5,338 nucleotides of DNA from Pseudomonadota bacterium (lineage in GTDB: Bacteria; Pseudomonadota; Alphaproteobacteria; Rhizobiales; Rhizobiaceae). The stretch covers positions 1 to 5,338 of the forward strand of contig JAEWOP010000161.1 in assembly GCA_023399635.1 (NCBI GenBank), read 5' to 3'. Positions 5,312 to 5,338 of this stretch are shown here, piece after piece. The position numbers and the translations under genes were made by a program. The notes beneath the pieces were generated by a model that was not told the origin of the DNA, did no database searches, and was given only the letters and a program-made list of their open reading frames with translations. The stretch's first letter is position 1. The number at the start of each line of letters is the position of its first letter.

Positions 5312-5338
5312 TTACTGTGCAGCGAGGCCCGGATCGCC
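5312..5338 (-). CDS. Possible C-terminus of an upstream gene (binding protein expected here)
   Basis: Reading in from the right edge on the minus strand, eight codons (GDPGLAAQ) are followed by TAA at 5314-5312. A gene for the periplasmic substrate-binding protein (LivJ/LivK type) commonly precedes livH, and a short Ala-rich tail of this kind would fit, but eight residues cannot identify a family. Another frame is also open through the edge and into livH, so even the reading frame is a choice made from context. Confidence 0.35.
   Translation of the reverse strand, partial: GDPGLAAQ

Noticed and set aside
1..5338. CRISPR array, insertion sequence, tRNA or other RNA gene, toxin-antitoxin pair or phage gene
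   Set aside because: No spaced direct repeats, transposase-like protein, terminal repeats or recognisable RNA-gene signatures were seen on either strand.

Overview
The window looks like chromosomal or large-plasmid DNA from an alphaproteobacterium, most likely a member of the Rhizobiales (Rhizobium, Agrobacterium or Sinorhizobium-like). This is inferred from the moderately high GC content, the form of the L,D-transpeptidase (a Tat-like RRxFL lipoprotein signal on a YkuD domain, a type common in that order), and the divergent pairing of a pcaI-like gene with a PcaR/PcaU/PobR-type regulator. No species can be named from sequence reading alone.

Left part (1-1039): the first 53 codons of a CoA-transferase alpha subunit (pcaI-like, minus strand) diverge from an IclR-family regulator of the PcaR/PcaU/PobR type (plus strand). 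The 122 bp between them hold a candidate sigma70-like promoter for the transferase and a small palindrome next to its -35. The two genes fit the last steps of the beta-ketoadipate pathway (3-oxoadipate to 3-oxoadipyl-CoA) and its regulator.

Middle (1040-1886): after a 160-bp intergenic stretch comes a stand-alone L,D-transpeptidase lipoprotein gene on the plus strand with a TTG start. It is a cell-wall gene with no obvious link to its neighbours, and it converges on the transporter operon with only 18 bp between stop codons.

Right part (1905-5338): a tightly packed minus-strand operon encodes a branched-chain-amino-acid-type (HAAT/Liv) ABC importer in the order livH-livM-livG-livF: two permeases and two ATPases. 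The junctions are a 2-nt gap, a 4-bp ATGA overlap and a 20-bp overlap. Only the last eight codons of a possible upstream gene are visible at the right edge, in the place where the periplasmic binding protein would be expected. Between that stop codon and livH lies a strong hairpin with a GAGA (GNRA) tetraloop, seven bases before the livH ribosome binding site. It is the most distinctive non-coding structure in the window.

The genes are otherwise ordinary members of known families, and I found no sign of an undescribed multi-gene system, mobile element, CRISPR array or RNA gene. The most useful open questions are the hairpin's function and whether the importer carries an aromatic acid feeding the adjacent pathway rather than leucine-type amino acids.
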